64,000 bases of DNA from Streptomyces sp. B1I3 (GTDB lineage Bacteria; Actinomycetota; Actinomycetes; Streptomycetales; Streptomycetaceae), in contig NZ_JAUSYD010000001.1 of the NCBI RefSeq assembly GCF_030816615.1, forward strand, positions 4,672,501-4,736,500, read 5' to 3'. Under the pieces are notes generated by a model. The model searched no databases, was not told the DNA's origin, and was given only the letters and a program-made list of their open reading frames with translations. Shown in pieces: positions 50,571-58,594 of this stretch. Position 1 is the first letter of the stretch; each line of letters starts with the position of its first letter. Both the position numbers and the translations under genes were made by a program.

Positions 50571-52891
50571 CGGCAGATCCACGTGCAGCCGACCGTCGTG
50601 CGGTCGTTCCCCTCGACCCCGCGATCGCCCCGCCGGGCTCCCAGGGATTCCGCGACGCGGGCGGGATCCCGGCCGACAAGTGGCATGCCGACCAGCACGG
50701 CGAAACGCTGGTCCCGACCCACTGCTGCTTCTGCGGCGTCCAGTGCGGCATGTACCTGCGCGTCGACCGGCACGGCAAGGTCTTCGGCGTCGAGCCCCGC
50801 AACCACGACATCAACCGCATGCGTCTCTGCCCCAAGGGAATCCACGCCTACCAGCAGGTCAACCACCCCGACCGGCTCACCGCGCCCCTCATGCGCCGTT
50901 CCCGCGACGAGGAACTGCGGGAGGTCTCCTGGGACGAGGCGCTCGACTTCACGGTCTCCGAGATCCGGCGCATCCAGCGGGACCACGGAAGGGACGCCTT
51001 CGGCGTACTCGGCGGCGCCAGTCTCTTCTCCGAGAAGACCTACCTCGTCGGGAAGTTCGCCCGGGTGGCGCTCAAGACCCGGCACGTCGACTACAACGGC
51101 CGGCTCTGCATGGTCAGCGCCGCCGGCGCCAACAAGCTGGCCTTCAACATCGACCGGGCCGGCAACCCCTTCTCCGACATCCTGCTCACCGACTGCCTAC
51201 TGCTCGCCGGGGCCAACGTCGGCGAATGCTTCCCCGTGCTGACCCAGTACGTCTGGGGAGCCCGGGACCGCGGTGCCACCCTGATCGTGGTCGACCCGCG
51301 TGAGACGGCGGTCGCGCGCACGGCGGACATCCACGTCGCGCTCAAGTCGGGCACCGATTCGGCCTTCTTCAACGCGGTGCTGAACGTGGTGATCGAGGAG
51401 GGCCTCACCGACGAGGCCTACCTCGCAGCCCACGCCACCGGCTGGGAGGAGGTCAAGGCCACCGTCGCCCAGTACCCGCCGTCCCGCGCCGCCGCGATCT
51501 GCGGGATCCCCGCGGAGCAGGTCGTCCAGGTCGCCCGCGCCTTCGCCCGCGCGCCCAAGGCCATGGCCTTCCACGCCCGGGGCATCGAACACCACACCCA
51601 GGGGGTCGAGAACTGCCTCTCCGTGATCAACCTCTGTGCCGCGACCGGCCACATCGGCAAGCCCGGCGCCGGTTACGGCACCCTCACAGGGCAGGGCAAC
51701 GGCCAGGGCGGTCGCGAGCACGGGCAGAAGGCCGACCTGCTCCCGGGCGGCCGCTCGATCCTCAACGAGGAACACCGCCGGCAGATCTGCGAGATCTGGG
51801 GCATCGAGGAGTCCGAACTCCCCACCGCCGGCACCTCGATGATGGAAATGGTCTGGCAGATGCAGCGGAAGGAGATCCGCGGTCTGATCGGCATCTGCAA
51901 CAACCCCTTCGTCTCCCTCCCCAACTACGCCGTGGTGAAGGAGGGATACGACACCACCGAGTTCCACGCGCAGTTCGACTTCTTCCTCTCCGAGACCGCG
52001 GCCAACGCGCACGTCGTCTTCCCCGTGACGGTCTGGGCCGAGGACGAGGGGGTGATGGCCAACGCCGAAGCCCGCGTCGTCAAGCACAACAAGGCACAGG
52101 AGCCACCCCTCGGGGTGCGGACCGACACCTGGGTGATGTGCGAGCTCGCGCGGCGCCTCGGCGCCGGCGACAAATTCGCGTTCGACCGCACCCGCGACGT
52201 CTTCGACGAACTGCGCAGGGCCTCGGCCGGCACGATCATCGACTACTCGGGCATCACCTACGAACGGCTCGAGGAGACCGGCGGCATCTCCTGGCCCTGC
52301 CCGTCCACCGACCACCCGGGCACTCCCCGGCTGTTCGAGGACGGCACGACCTACCACGCGGACGGCAAGATCCACCTGCAGGTCGTCGAATGGCATCCCC
52401 CGGCCGACCCGTACGACGACGACCACCCGATGACGCTGACCACCGGGCGCACCGTCGCCCACTTCCTCTCCGGCAACCAGACCCGCCGGCTGGGCGGTCT
52501 CGTCGAGCAGACTCCGCGCCCCTGGGCCGAGGTCCACCCCTCCCACGGTTTCCGCAACGGTGAACCCGTCCGGGTCGTCACCCGGCGCGGCAGCGAGGTC
52601 TTCCCCGCCCTGGTGACCGAGGCGATCCGCCCCGACACGGTGTTCATCCCGTACCACTGGCCCGTCCCGACAGCGGCGAACGCCCTGACCATCGACGCCC
52701 TCGACCCGCGCTCCAAGATCCCCGAGTACAAGGTCTGCGCCTGCCGCATCGAGCATGCCGGAACGGTCGACGAGGTCCCCGCGCCTCCGGTCGCCTCCGG
52801 CCACGTCGCCTACCCCGAGACCCAGGTCTCCCGTACCGACCCGCTGCCGCCCACGGCCCCGCAGGGCCGCGGCACCTCGGAGAGGGGCTGA
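50567..52891 (+). CDS. Molybdopterin oxidoreductase (NasC/NapA/FdhF-type catalytic subunit)
   Basis: 774 residues; its GTG overlaps the previous stop by 4 bp. The N-terminal [4Fe-4S] motif is C53-x2-C56-x3-C60-x27-C88. The next expected metal ligand, Cys181 in NGRLCMVSAAG, would coordinate molybdenum as in periplasmic/assimilatory nitrate reductases. GTLTGQGNGQGGREHGQKAD and FFLSETAANAHVVFPVTVWAEDEG (split) are bis-MGD signatures. No Tat signal, so cytoplasmic. With ferredoxin, Rieske and membrane subunits it forms a complete electron-transfer unit. Nitrate, formate or another substrate cannot be chosen from sequence. Confidence 0.88.
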   Translation: MTADPRAADRRAVVPLDPAIAPPGSQGFRDAGGIPADKWHADQHGETLVPTHCCFCGVQCGMYLRVDRHGKVFGVEPRNHDINRMRLCPKGIHAYQQVNHPDRLTAPLMRRSRDEELREVSWDEALDFTVSEIRRIQRDHGRDAFGVLGGASLFSEKTYLVGKFARVALKTRHVDYNGRLCMVSAAGANKLAFNIDRAGNPFSDILLTDCLLLAGANVGECFPVLTQYVWGARDRGATLIVVDPRETAVARTADIHVALKSGTDSAFFNAVLNVVIEEGLTDEAYLAAHATGWEEVKATVAQYPPSRAAAICGIPAEQVVQVARAFARAPKAMAFHARGIEHHTQGVENCLSVINLCAATGHIGKPGAGYGTLTGQGNGQGGREHGQKADLLPGGRSILNEEHRRQICEIWGIEESELPTAGTSMMEMVWQMQRKEIRGLIGICNNPFVSLPNYAVVKEGYDTTEFHAQFDFFLSETAANAHVVFPVTVWAEDEGVMANAEARVVKHNKAQEPPLGVRTDTWVMCELARRLGAGDKFAFDRTRDVFDELRRASAGTIIDYSGITYERLEETGGISWPCPSTDHPGTPRLFEDGTTYHADGKIHLQVVEWHPPADPYDDDHPMTLTTGRTVAHFLSGNQTRRLGGLVEQTPRPWAEVHPSHGFRNGEPVRVVTRRGSEVFPALVTEAIRPDTVFIPYHWPVPTAANALTIDALDPRSKIPEYKVCACRIEHAGTVDEVPAPPVASGHVAYPETQVSRTDPLPPTAPQGRGTSERG

Positions 52892-52898
52892 TGCCCGG

Positions 52899-53501
52899 AT
52901 GATGGGCAGAACGATCTTCATCGACCCGGGGCGCTGCATCGGCTGCCAGGCCTGTGTCTCCGCCTGCCGGGAATGCGACTCGCACCGCGGCAAGTCGATG
53001 ATTCACCTCGACTACACCGACGAGGGCGTATCCGTCGCCTCCCTTCCCACGGTCTGCATGCACTGCGAGGACCCGGTGGCCCCTTGCGCGGAGGTCTGCC
53101 CCGCCGACGCGATCCTGGTGACCGCCGACGGCGTCGTGCAGGAGGCCGACGCCACCCGCTGCATCGGCTGCGCCAACTGCGTCAACGCCTGCCCCTTCGG
53201 CGTACCCAAGATCGACCTCCAGGCCAAGCTGCAGTTGAAGTGCAACCTCTGCTACGACCGCACCGCCTACGGACTCGCACCCATGTGCGCCACCGTCTGC
53301 CCGACCGGCGCACTCTTCTACGGCACCGTCGAGGAACTCCAGGCCGAGCGTCCAGGAGTCCAGGTGGCCGACACGTTCGTCTTCGGCGAGAGCGAGGTAC
53401 GCACCGGCGTGGCCATGGTCGTACCCGCGGAGCGGGTCCAGTGGCCGGTCCCCGGTGGACTTCCCGTCGTCGAGATCAACGGGAAGGACGTCCGCCGATG
53501 A
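52899..53501 (+). CDS. Four-cluster ferredoxin subunit (4Fe-4S, NrfC/HybA type)
   Basis: 200 residues from the first of two ATGs at 52899. Four CxxCxxCxxxC-type groups are visible: CIGCQACVSACREC, CMHCEDPVAPCAEVCP, CIGCANCVNACPFG and CNLCYDRTAYGLAPMCATVCP (split), enough for four [4Fe-4S] clusters. This is the electron-transfer beta subunit of molybdoenzyme complexes. It sits between the catalytic and Rieske genes; the Rieske ATG overlaps its stop by 4 bp. Confidence 0.92.
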   Translation: MMGRTIFIDPGRCIGCQACVSACRECDSHRGKSMIHLDYTDEGVSVASLPTVCMHCEDPVAPCAEVCPADAILVTADGVVQEADATRCIGCANCVNACPFGVPKIDLQAKLQLKCNLCYDRTAYGLAPMCATVCPTGALFYGTVEELQAERPGVQVADTFVFGESEVRTGVAMVVPAERVQWPVPGGLPVVEINGKDVRR

Positions 53502-54193
53502 GCATCACCGACCAGGAGCAACCGGGCAACGACCGGAACGCAGCCGGTGACCCCCGTGCGGCGCTGCACGACAGGATCGCCGCCGATGCGCTGACCACCC
53601 GGCGCGACTACCTCCGGATCGTCACCACCGTCTCCGGCGGTCTCGCGCTGGGCGGTCTGGGCGTGGCCGCCGGCATCCTCCACCGGCACGGGGACGAGCC
53701 GGGTGGCAGGGTGCCTGAGCCGAAGCAGATCGCCGCACGACTGCTCCCCGGTGAATCACTCGCCTTCCGCTACCCGGGCGAGGAGGATCGGGCGGTGGCC
53801 GTCCGCTTGGACGACGGCACCCTCGCCGGCTACTCCGCCGTCTGCACCCACCTGGCCTGCGCCGTGCTCTGGCGCAAGGACCGCGGCACGGAGGGCGAGC
53901 TGTACTGCCCCTGCCACGAAGGCGTCTTCGACGCCCGGACCGGTGAGGTCACCGCGGGCCCGCCGCCCCGCGGACTGCCCAAAGTGGTGCTGGCCGAGCT
54001 GGACGACGGCAGCATCTGGGCCGTGGGCACCACCCGATCCGGCGAGAGCGCCGAGGAGGGCCTGTGCCGCCAGATCGGCCAGGACCGCCCGGACCTCGCC
54101 GCCAGGATCGGCTGCCCCGGCACCGGAGGCGGCGCCGAGGCGCCACCCCCCGCGGCACCGTCCGGTGCCTCTGCCCAAGGGGGGCGGACATGA
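53498..54193 (+). CDS. Rieske [2Fe-2S] protein, Tat-like membrane-anchored
   Basis: 231 residues. TTRRDYLRIVTTVSGGLALGG (about 33-53, split) is a twin-arginine-type sequence leading into a hydrophobic segment, the arrangement of Rieske proteins that remain anchored. Box I Cys116-Thr-His118 (CTHLAC) and box II Cys137...His140 (CPCHEG) give the cluster ligands, with Cys121 and Cys139 for the stabilising disulfide. The C-terminal 40 residues are Pro/Ala-rich. A Rieske protein in a molybdoenzyme operon is unusual. ATGA overlap on both sides shows tight translational coupling. Confidence 0.92.
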   Translation: MSITDQEQPGNDRNAAGDPRAALHDRIAADALTTRRDYLRIVTTVSGGLALGGLGVAAGILHRHGDEPGGRVPEPKQIAARLLPGESLAFRYPGEEDRAVAVRLDDGTLAGYSAVCTHLACAVLWRKDRGTEGELYCPCHEGVFDARTGEVTAGPPPRGLPKVVLAELDDGSIWAVGTTRSGESAEEGLCRQIGQDRPDLAARIGCPGTGGGAEAPPPAAPSGASAQGGRT

Positions 54194-54594
54194 CCGAACC
54201 ACTGGATCCCGTCGAACCGCCACGGCCTCCCGGCACCCCCGGATCGCCGTATCCGGACTACCACCCGGGCAGTGAGCGCCTCGAGCTGAACCGCCCCCTC
54301 CATGAGCGCTATCCCCAGATCCGGCCCACCAGTGGCTATGGCGATCCACGGGTGCGCCACACCGGGCCCGGGCCCGGAGCGGGCAGCGAGCAGGAACCCG
54401 AGCGCTCCGCGAAGCTGACGGCCCGGCTGGTGCTGGCTCTGAGCGTCGTCGTCGGGCAGCTGTGGGGGCTGACGGTGGTCGTCGACGAGTGGATGGAGGG
54501 CAGCACCGGTACGGCCTGGTGGGGTGCGGGCTTCCTCTGCCTTTCGTTCCTCGCCGTCCTGGGGCTGTGGCTGCTCGACCCGAAGGATCGCTGA
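54190..54594 (+). CDS. Small two-helix membrane protein of the redox operon
   Basis: 134 residues; the ATG overlaps the Rieske stop. A 75-residue Pro/Gly-rich hydrophilic head (TEPLDPVEPPRPPGTPGSP, NRPLHERYPQIRPTSGYG) precedes two membrane helices, LVLALSVVVGQLWGLTVVV and WGAGFLCLSFLAVLGLWLL, separated by a short acidic loop. I recognise no family. Its coupling to the four redox genes makes it a probable assembly or anchor subunit. Confidence 0.75.
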   Translation: MTEPLDPVEPPRPPGTPGSPYPDYHPGSERLELNRPLHERYPQIRPTSGYGDPRVRHTGPGPGAGSEQEPERSAKLTARLVLALSVVVGQLWGLTVVVDEWMEGSTGTAWWGAGFLCLSFLAVLGLWLLDPKDR

Positions 54595-54603
54595 GCGCCG
54601 CCG

Positions 54604-54841
54604 TACCCTTGGAGACATGAGTACCGCCCCCGCCCCCGGACCGCGAGAGTCGAAGCCGTCGCGGCCGCACGAGCAGCCGCCGCAGGAGCCAAGGCCGAGG
54701 CCGGTTCTGATCTTCGACGATCCGCTGGACCGGCAGTCCGCGGACGATACGGACCAGGGGTGGGGCGAGCGGGCTCCGGCCGGTGGCAGTGCCGCCGACC
54801 TGGCGCGTTTCCTCGACGAGAAGCCGCCGCACCACACCTGA
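54604..54841 (+). CDS. Short Streptomyces-type hypothetical protein
   Basis: 74 codons from the ATG at 54617; the feature begins at the -10-like TACCCT (54604-54609), 7 bp before it, so a leaderless or very short leader is possible. The product is Pro/Arg-rich and polar (PRPRPVLIFDDPLDRQSADD), with an acidic middle and LARFLDEKPPHH at the end. No membrane segment, no recognisable domain. It may be co-expressed with the redox operon but has its own promoter. Confidence 0.6.
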
Positions 54842-54862
54842 TCGCCCCGGGGACGGCACCGG

Positions 54863-55462
54863 CTACCCGGCACGTGACACCGCCAGGACGAGCCTCCCCG
54901 ACGCACCGGCGCCCGCCAGGGCCGCCGCGGTCTCGCGCCGCACGGCGAGAACGACCAGCGCCCCGCCGCCATGGTCGGGCGCGCCGCCGGGCCCGGACGC
55001 CCAGGCCGGTAGCGAGCCGTCAGGACCGCGCGGGATCCTCGTGACCCGTACGTCCTTCGCCACGAGGCGGGCTCTCGGCTCCCCCTCGTGCGCCGCGATC
55101 ACATCGACCCGGTCTCCCGGCCGGAGCAGGCCGACCGTTGCCGCGTCGGCGATCCGCACGGGTGCGGACACGAGCCGGACGCGCCGCCGGTCCGCCTCCG
55201 GTCCGGGCCGTGCGTCACCCCCGGCCGAGGCCCTCCCCTCCGCTCCCGCCTGAGCCACGCCGCCGGAGCCGGAACCCCCGAGACCCGAGACGGCGAACAC
55301 GGCGCAGGACAGGGCGAAGCCGGCCGCCGTCGCGCGGCGGTGTCCCCGCAGCGTGCGCCGCAGCCTCCCGCCACCCCCGCCGCGCACACGCAGGGGCGCG
55401 AAGGGTGGGATGCCGCAGGGCGCGGGAGGCGCGGGACGCGTATCGGGCACCGACGGGAACAT
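54863..55462 (-). CDS. RcpC/CpaB-like SAF-domain protein
   Basis: 199 residues from the ATG at 55462. A cytoplasmic basic head (RVRGGGGGRLRRTLRGHRRA) precedes one membrane segment (AAGFALSCAVFAVSGLG). Then VRIADAATVGLLRPGDRVDV and VIAAHEGEPRARLVAKDVRV match the SAF/RcpC domain that binds sugar or peptidoglycan in Flp pilus machines. Flp pilin or secretion genes are not in the window. The ribosome site is weak, so the start is a best guess. Confidence 0.7.
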   Translation of the reverse strand: MFPSVPDTRPAPPAPCGIPPFAPLRVRGGGGGRLRRTLRGHRRATAAGFALSCAVFAVSGLGGSGSGGVAQAGAEGRASAGGDARPGPEADRRRVRLVSAPVRIADAATVGLLRPGDRVDVIAAHEGEPRARLVAKDVRVTRIPRGPDGSLPAWASGPGGAPDHGGGALVVLAVRRETAAALAGAGASGRLVLAVSRAG

Positions 55463-55577
55463 GGCCAACACCACCAGTCGTGAGGGGCGTACGAGACGGA
55501 CTCGCTCACCCTCCCCCGAGATGACGAACCTCGCTGGTGCCTGTGGACAGCCCTCACGTTGTGGACAACTCGGCCGC

Positions 55578-55636
55578 CCGTACGAGCCCGTACGAGCCAC
55601 GCCCGTACGAGCCACGCCCGTACGAGCCCGTACGAG
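55578..55636. repeat. Five-copy CCGTACGAG tandem array
   Basis: CCGTACGAG occurs at 55578, 55588, 55603, 55618 and 55628, with spacings of 10, 15, 15 and 10 bp. Each copy contains the palindrome CGTACG. It lies just downstream of the phosphorylase gene. Confidence 0.7.
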
Positions 55637-55666
55637 TCGGCGGCGTGCGTGAGCCGCCGACCTGAC

Positions 55667-56515
55667 CTAAGGGAGCTCCACCCCGGTCTCGATCCCGTCC
55701 AGCCCGTGGGCGCACACGCAGTCGCGGTCCTCGCCCTTGGGCAGCGCGGCCACGGCGTCGAACAGCACCGACCGCAGGCGGTCCACATTGGCCGCGAACA
55801 CCTCCAGAACCTCCCCGTGATTGACGCCGTCACCGGCTTCGGCACCCGCGTCGAGGTCGGTCACCAGGGTCAACGTCGTGTAACACAGGCTTAGTTCGCG
55901 AGCGAGTACGGCCTCCGGGTGCCCCGTCATCCCGACGACGGACCAGCCCATGGCCGCGTGCCAGCGTGATTCCGCGCGGGTCGAGAAACGGGGACCTTCG
56001 ACCACCACCAGCGTCCCGCCGTCCACCGGTTCCCAGTCGCGTCCCCGTGCCGCCGCCAGGGCGGCCCTGCGTCCCTCGGGGCAGTAGGGATCGCCGAATC
56101 CGAGATGCACCACGTTCGGTCGGACGCCGTCGCTCCGCGTCTCGCCGTCGTAGTACGTCTGGGTGCGGGCCTTGGTCCGGTCCACCAGTTGATCCGGTAC
56201 GAGCAGGGTGCCCGGCCCGTACTCCGGGCGCAGGCCGCCGACGGCGCACGGGCCCAGTACCTGGCGGACGCCGAGGGAACGCAGGGCCCAGAGATTGGCG
56301 CGGTAGTTGATGCGGTGCGGCGGCAGGTGGTGGCCGCGCCCGTGGCGGGGGAGGAAGGCCACCCGGCGGCCCGCGATCTCGCCCAGGAAGAGGGAGTCGC
56401 TCGGTGCCCCGTACGGGGTCTCCACCTGGACTTCGGTCACGTCCTCCAGGAAGGAGTAGAAGCCCGATCCGCCGATGACACCGATTTCCGCTGTAGCTGC
56501 TTCTGCGTTCGCCAT
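55667..56515 (-). CDS. mtnP: MTAP-type purine nucleoside phosphorylase
   Basis: 282 residues. IGVIGGSGFYSFLED at the N terminus binds phosphate, RHGRGHHLPPHRINYRANLW gives the conserved histidines, and GPRFSTRAESR with GMTGHPEAVLARE (Met/Thr/Asp-like motif) make the nucleoside site. It should phosphorolyse 5'-methylthioadenosine (salvage) or inosine/guanosine; the TGHPE in place of TxxPE is typical of the MTIP/PNP-like actinobacterial branch. Start ATG 56515. The gene follows the fmdB-like gene on the same strand. Confidence 0.88.
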   Translation of the reverse strand: MANAEAATAEIGVIGGSGFYSFLEDVTEVQVETPYGAPSDSLFLGEIAGRRVAFLPRHGRGHHLPPHRINYRANLWALRSLGVRQVLGPCAVGGLRPEYGPGTLLVPDQLVDRTKARTQTYYDGETRSDGVRPNVVHLGFGDPYCPEGRRAALAAARGRDWEPVDGGTLVVVEGPRFSTRAESRWHAAMGWSVVGMTGHPEAVLARELSLCYTTLTLVTDLDAGAEAGDGVNHGEVLEVFAANVDRLRSVLFDAVAALPKGEDRDCVCAHGLDGIETGVELP

Positions 56516-56604
56516 GCGGTCACACTAACCGCGGGGTGGACACGACAGGGACCCCGCCGAGTGATCAGCGGGGTCCCTGCGAAGCCTGTGGTGTACGCGC
56601 GGTC

Positions 56605-56949
56605 TCAGGCGGCCGACGTACTGCTCGACGACGAGGACGTCGACGACGAGGACGAGGACGTCGAGGACGAGGTGGACGCCGAAGCCGCCGGCTTGGAATC
56701 CGATCCCGACGAGGACGGCGTGGTGGACGAACCGGACGCCTTCGGGGTGACCGGCGTGCTGCTCGACGAGGAGCCGCGGCTGTCGTTCCGGTAGAAACCG
56801 GAACCCTTGAAGACGATGCCGACCGCCGAGAACACCTTCTTGAGGCGTCCCTCGCAGTTCGGGCACACGGTCAAAGCATCATCGGTGAACTTCTGCACCG
56901 CCTCGAGGCCCTCGCCGCATTCGGTGCACTGGTACTGATAGGTCGGCAC
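56605..56949 (-). CDS. FmdB-family zinc ribbon protein with poly-serine tail
   Basis: 114 residues from the GTG at 56949, with AGGAGGAG upstream. The FmdB ribbon MPTYQYQCTECGEGLEAVQK then CPNCEGRLKKVFSAVGIVFKGSGFY (split) occupies the first 55 residues, with CxxC pairs at 8/11 and 29/32. The rest is a disordered Ser/Thr/Ala tail with runs such as SSTSSSSSSTSSS. It is 90 bp upstream of mtnP, as in other actinobacteria. A role in regulating a small-molecule uptake or in RNA/protein binding is only guessed for this family. Confidence 0.88.
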   Translation of the reverse strand: MPTYQYQCTECGEGLEAVQKFTDDALTVCPNCEGRLKKVFSAVGIVFKGSGFYRNDSRGSSSSSTPVTPKASGSSTTPSSSGSDSKPAASASTSSSTSSSSSSTSSSSSSTSAA

Positions 56950-57015
56950 TTGCTCCTCCTGGCACTCTCACTCAATGAGTGCTAACGACGCTCCATACTG
57001 ACGTATTCCGAGCCA

Positions 57016-58296
57016 TCAGTCCACTGCGACCGGCTCGCGGTGACCGATCCCACGTGCCACCGTCCGTCCCTGCGGCCGGGGTGCCAGCCGTGAGCGCAGG
57101 GCAAGGAGGGTCACCAGGGCCAGCGCCGTCCCGGCCAGGGGGACCACGAAACCGGTGCTCGCGCCATGGGCGTCCGCGAGTTGTCCGGCCGCGGTGACGG
57201 CGGCCGCCTGGCCGAGCGCCACCGCGCCCGTCAGCCACGTGAAGGCCTCGGTTCGGGCGGAGGCCGGCACCAGCGCCTCGACCAGCGTGTAGCCGCTGAT
57301 CAGCGCGGGGGCGATGCAGAGGCCGACCAGCAGCCCGAGACCGGCCAGCAGCGGCACGGAGTGGACCGCCCAGAGCCCGGACGCGGTCAGTGTCAGGGCC
57401 ACGTACCCGACGATCAGCCGACGGCGCGGACTGCTCTTCCAGGCGATGGCGCCACAGGCGATCCCGGCCAGCATGTTGCCGGCCGCGAAGATCCCGTAGA
57501 GCAGACCGTTGACGCCCGGACGCCCGATCTCCTCGGAGAACGCGGTCAGGGAGACCTGCATGCCCCCGAAGACGGCGCCGATGCCCAGGAAGGTGATCGC
57601 GAGGACACGTACGCCCGGTACGGAGAGTGCCGAGCGGTGCGGCTCGGCGGCGGTCGCCGCACTCCGGACGGCCGGCTCGGTGGAGCGCCGGGCGGCGAAC
57701 AGGACACCGCCGACGAGCGTCAGCGCCGCCTCGGCGACCAACCCGGCCGCCGGGTGCACGCCGGTGCACAGCGCGGTGGCGAGCACGGGGCCGATGACGA
57801 AGGTGAACTCGTCCGTCACGGACTCGAAAGCGGCGGCCGTGGCCATCAGGGGGGACGCGGGCCGCCCAGGGGCGGCACCGAGCCGGGCCGCCCAGCGGGC
57901 GCGGACCATGGGCCCGACCTGCGGGATGGAGGCCCCGGTGGGCACGGCCGCGAGGAACAGCACCCACAGGGGCGCGTGAACCAGGGCGAGCGCCGTGAGC
58001 GTTCCGACGGAGACGGCGTGCACCAGGACGCCGGGCAGCAGAACCGCGCGCTGGCCGAACCGGTCGGCGAGCCTGCCGCTCTGCGGGGCGAACAGGGCCA
58101 TCGAGACGCCGGACGCGGCGGCCACGGCGCCCGCACTGCCGTACGAACCGGTGGTGTGCTGAACCAGGAGCACGATGCTGATGGTCAGCATCGCGAAGGG
58201 CTGCCGGGCGGCGAAGCCCGGGAGAAGGAAGGTCCACGCACCCGGGGTGCGCAGCAACTGCCCGTAACCGGGGCGGTCGGAGACCGTGGACGCCAC
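57016..58296 (-). CDS. MFS transporter
   Basis: 426 residues from the GTG at 58296 (AAAGG upstream); a frame open to 58494 adds 66 basic residues with no ribosome site. Twelve hydrophobic segments are apparent. The motif A-like SGRLADRFGQRAVLL lies between helices 2 and 3. The C-terminal tail is basic. This is the pattern of MFS permeases annotated as multidrug or sugar exporters in Streptomyces; substrate unknown. Upstream DNA (58440-58560) has an AT-rich stretch fit for a promoter. Confidence 0.82.
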   Translation of the reverse strand: MASTVSDRPGYGQLLRTPGAWTFLLPGFAARQPFAMLTISIVLLVQHTTGSYGSAGAVAAASGVSMALFAPQSGRLADRFGQRAVLLPGVLVHAVSVGTLTALALVHAPLWVLFLAAVPTGASIPQVGPMVRARWAARLGAAPGRPASPLMATAAAFESVTDEFTFVIGPVLATALCTGVHPAAGLVAEAALTLVGGVLFAARRSTEPAVRSAATAAEPHRSALSVPGVRVLAITFLGIGAVFGGMQVSLTAFSEEIGRPGVNGLLYGIFAAGNMLAGIACGAIAWKSSPRRRLIVGYVALTLTASGLWAVHSVPLLAGLGLLVGLCIAPALISGYTLVEALVPASARTEAFTWLTGAVALGQAAAVTAAGQLADAHGASTGFVVPLAGTALALVTLLALRSRLAPRPQGRTVARGIGHREPVAVD

Positions 58297-58594
58297 GGTC
58301 CATGCCTTTCTGCCGCCTGGTGGCCTTGCTCCCTCGGGCCGGCACCGGGGTGCCGGGCTCCTGCGGGCGCTGCCGAGAGCTGTCCTCTTCGCGCGGGACT
58401 GCGGTAGATGCCGGGCGCTCGCTCCAGAGGCGAGAGACGCCACGACCGCCATACGGTCGCGCCAGCTCTGCATCAGGCAGAGTTGGTCGATCAAATCAAA
58501 TCGGGTGAATCAATGGGGTAGCAGTCCTTCATCTTACAGGCGAGGGGGCAGGTGTGCCTGTGATTGCGCCTGAGGTCCCCGTCACCACCTCTGT

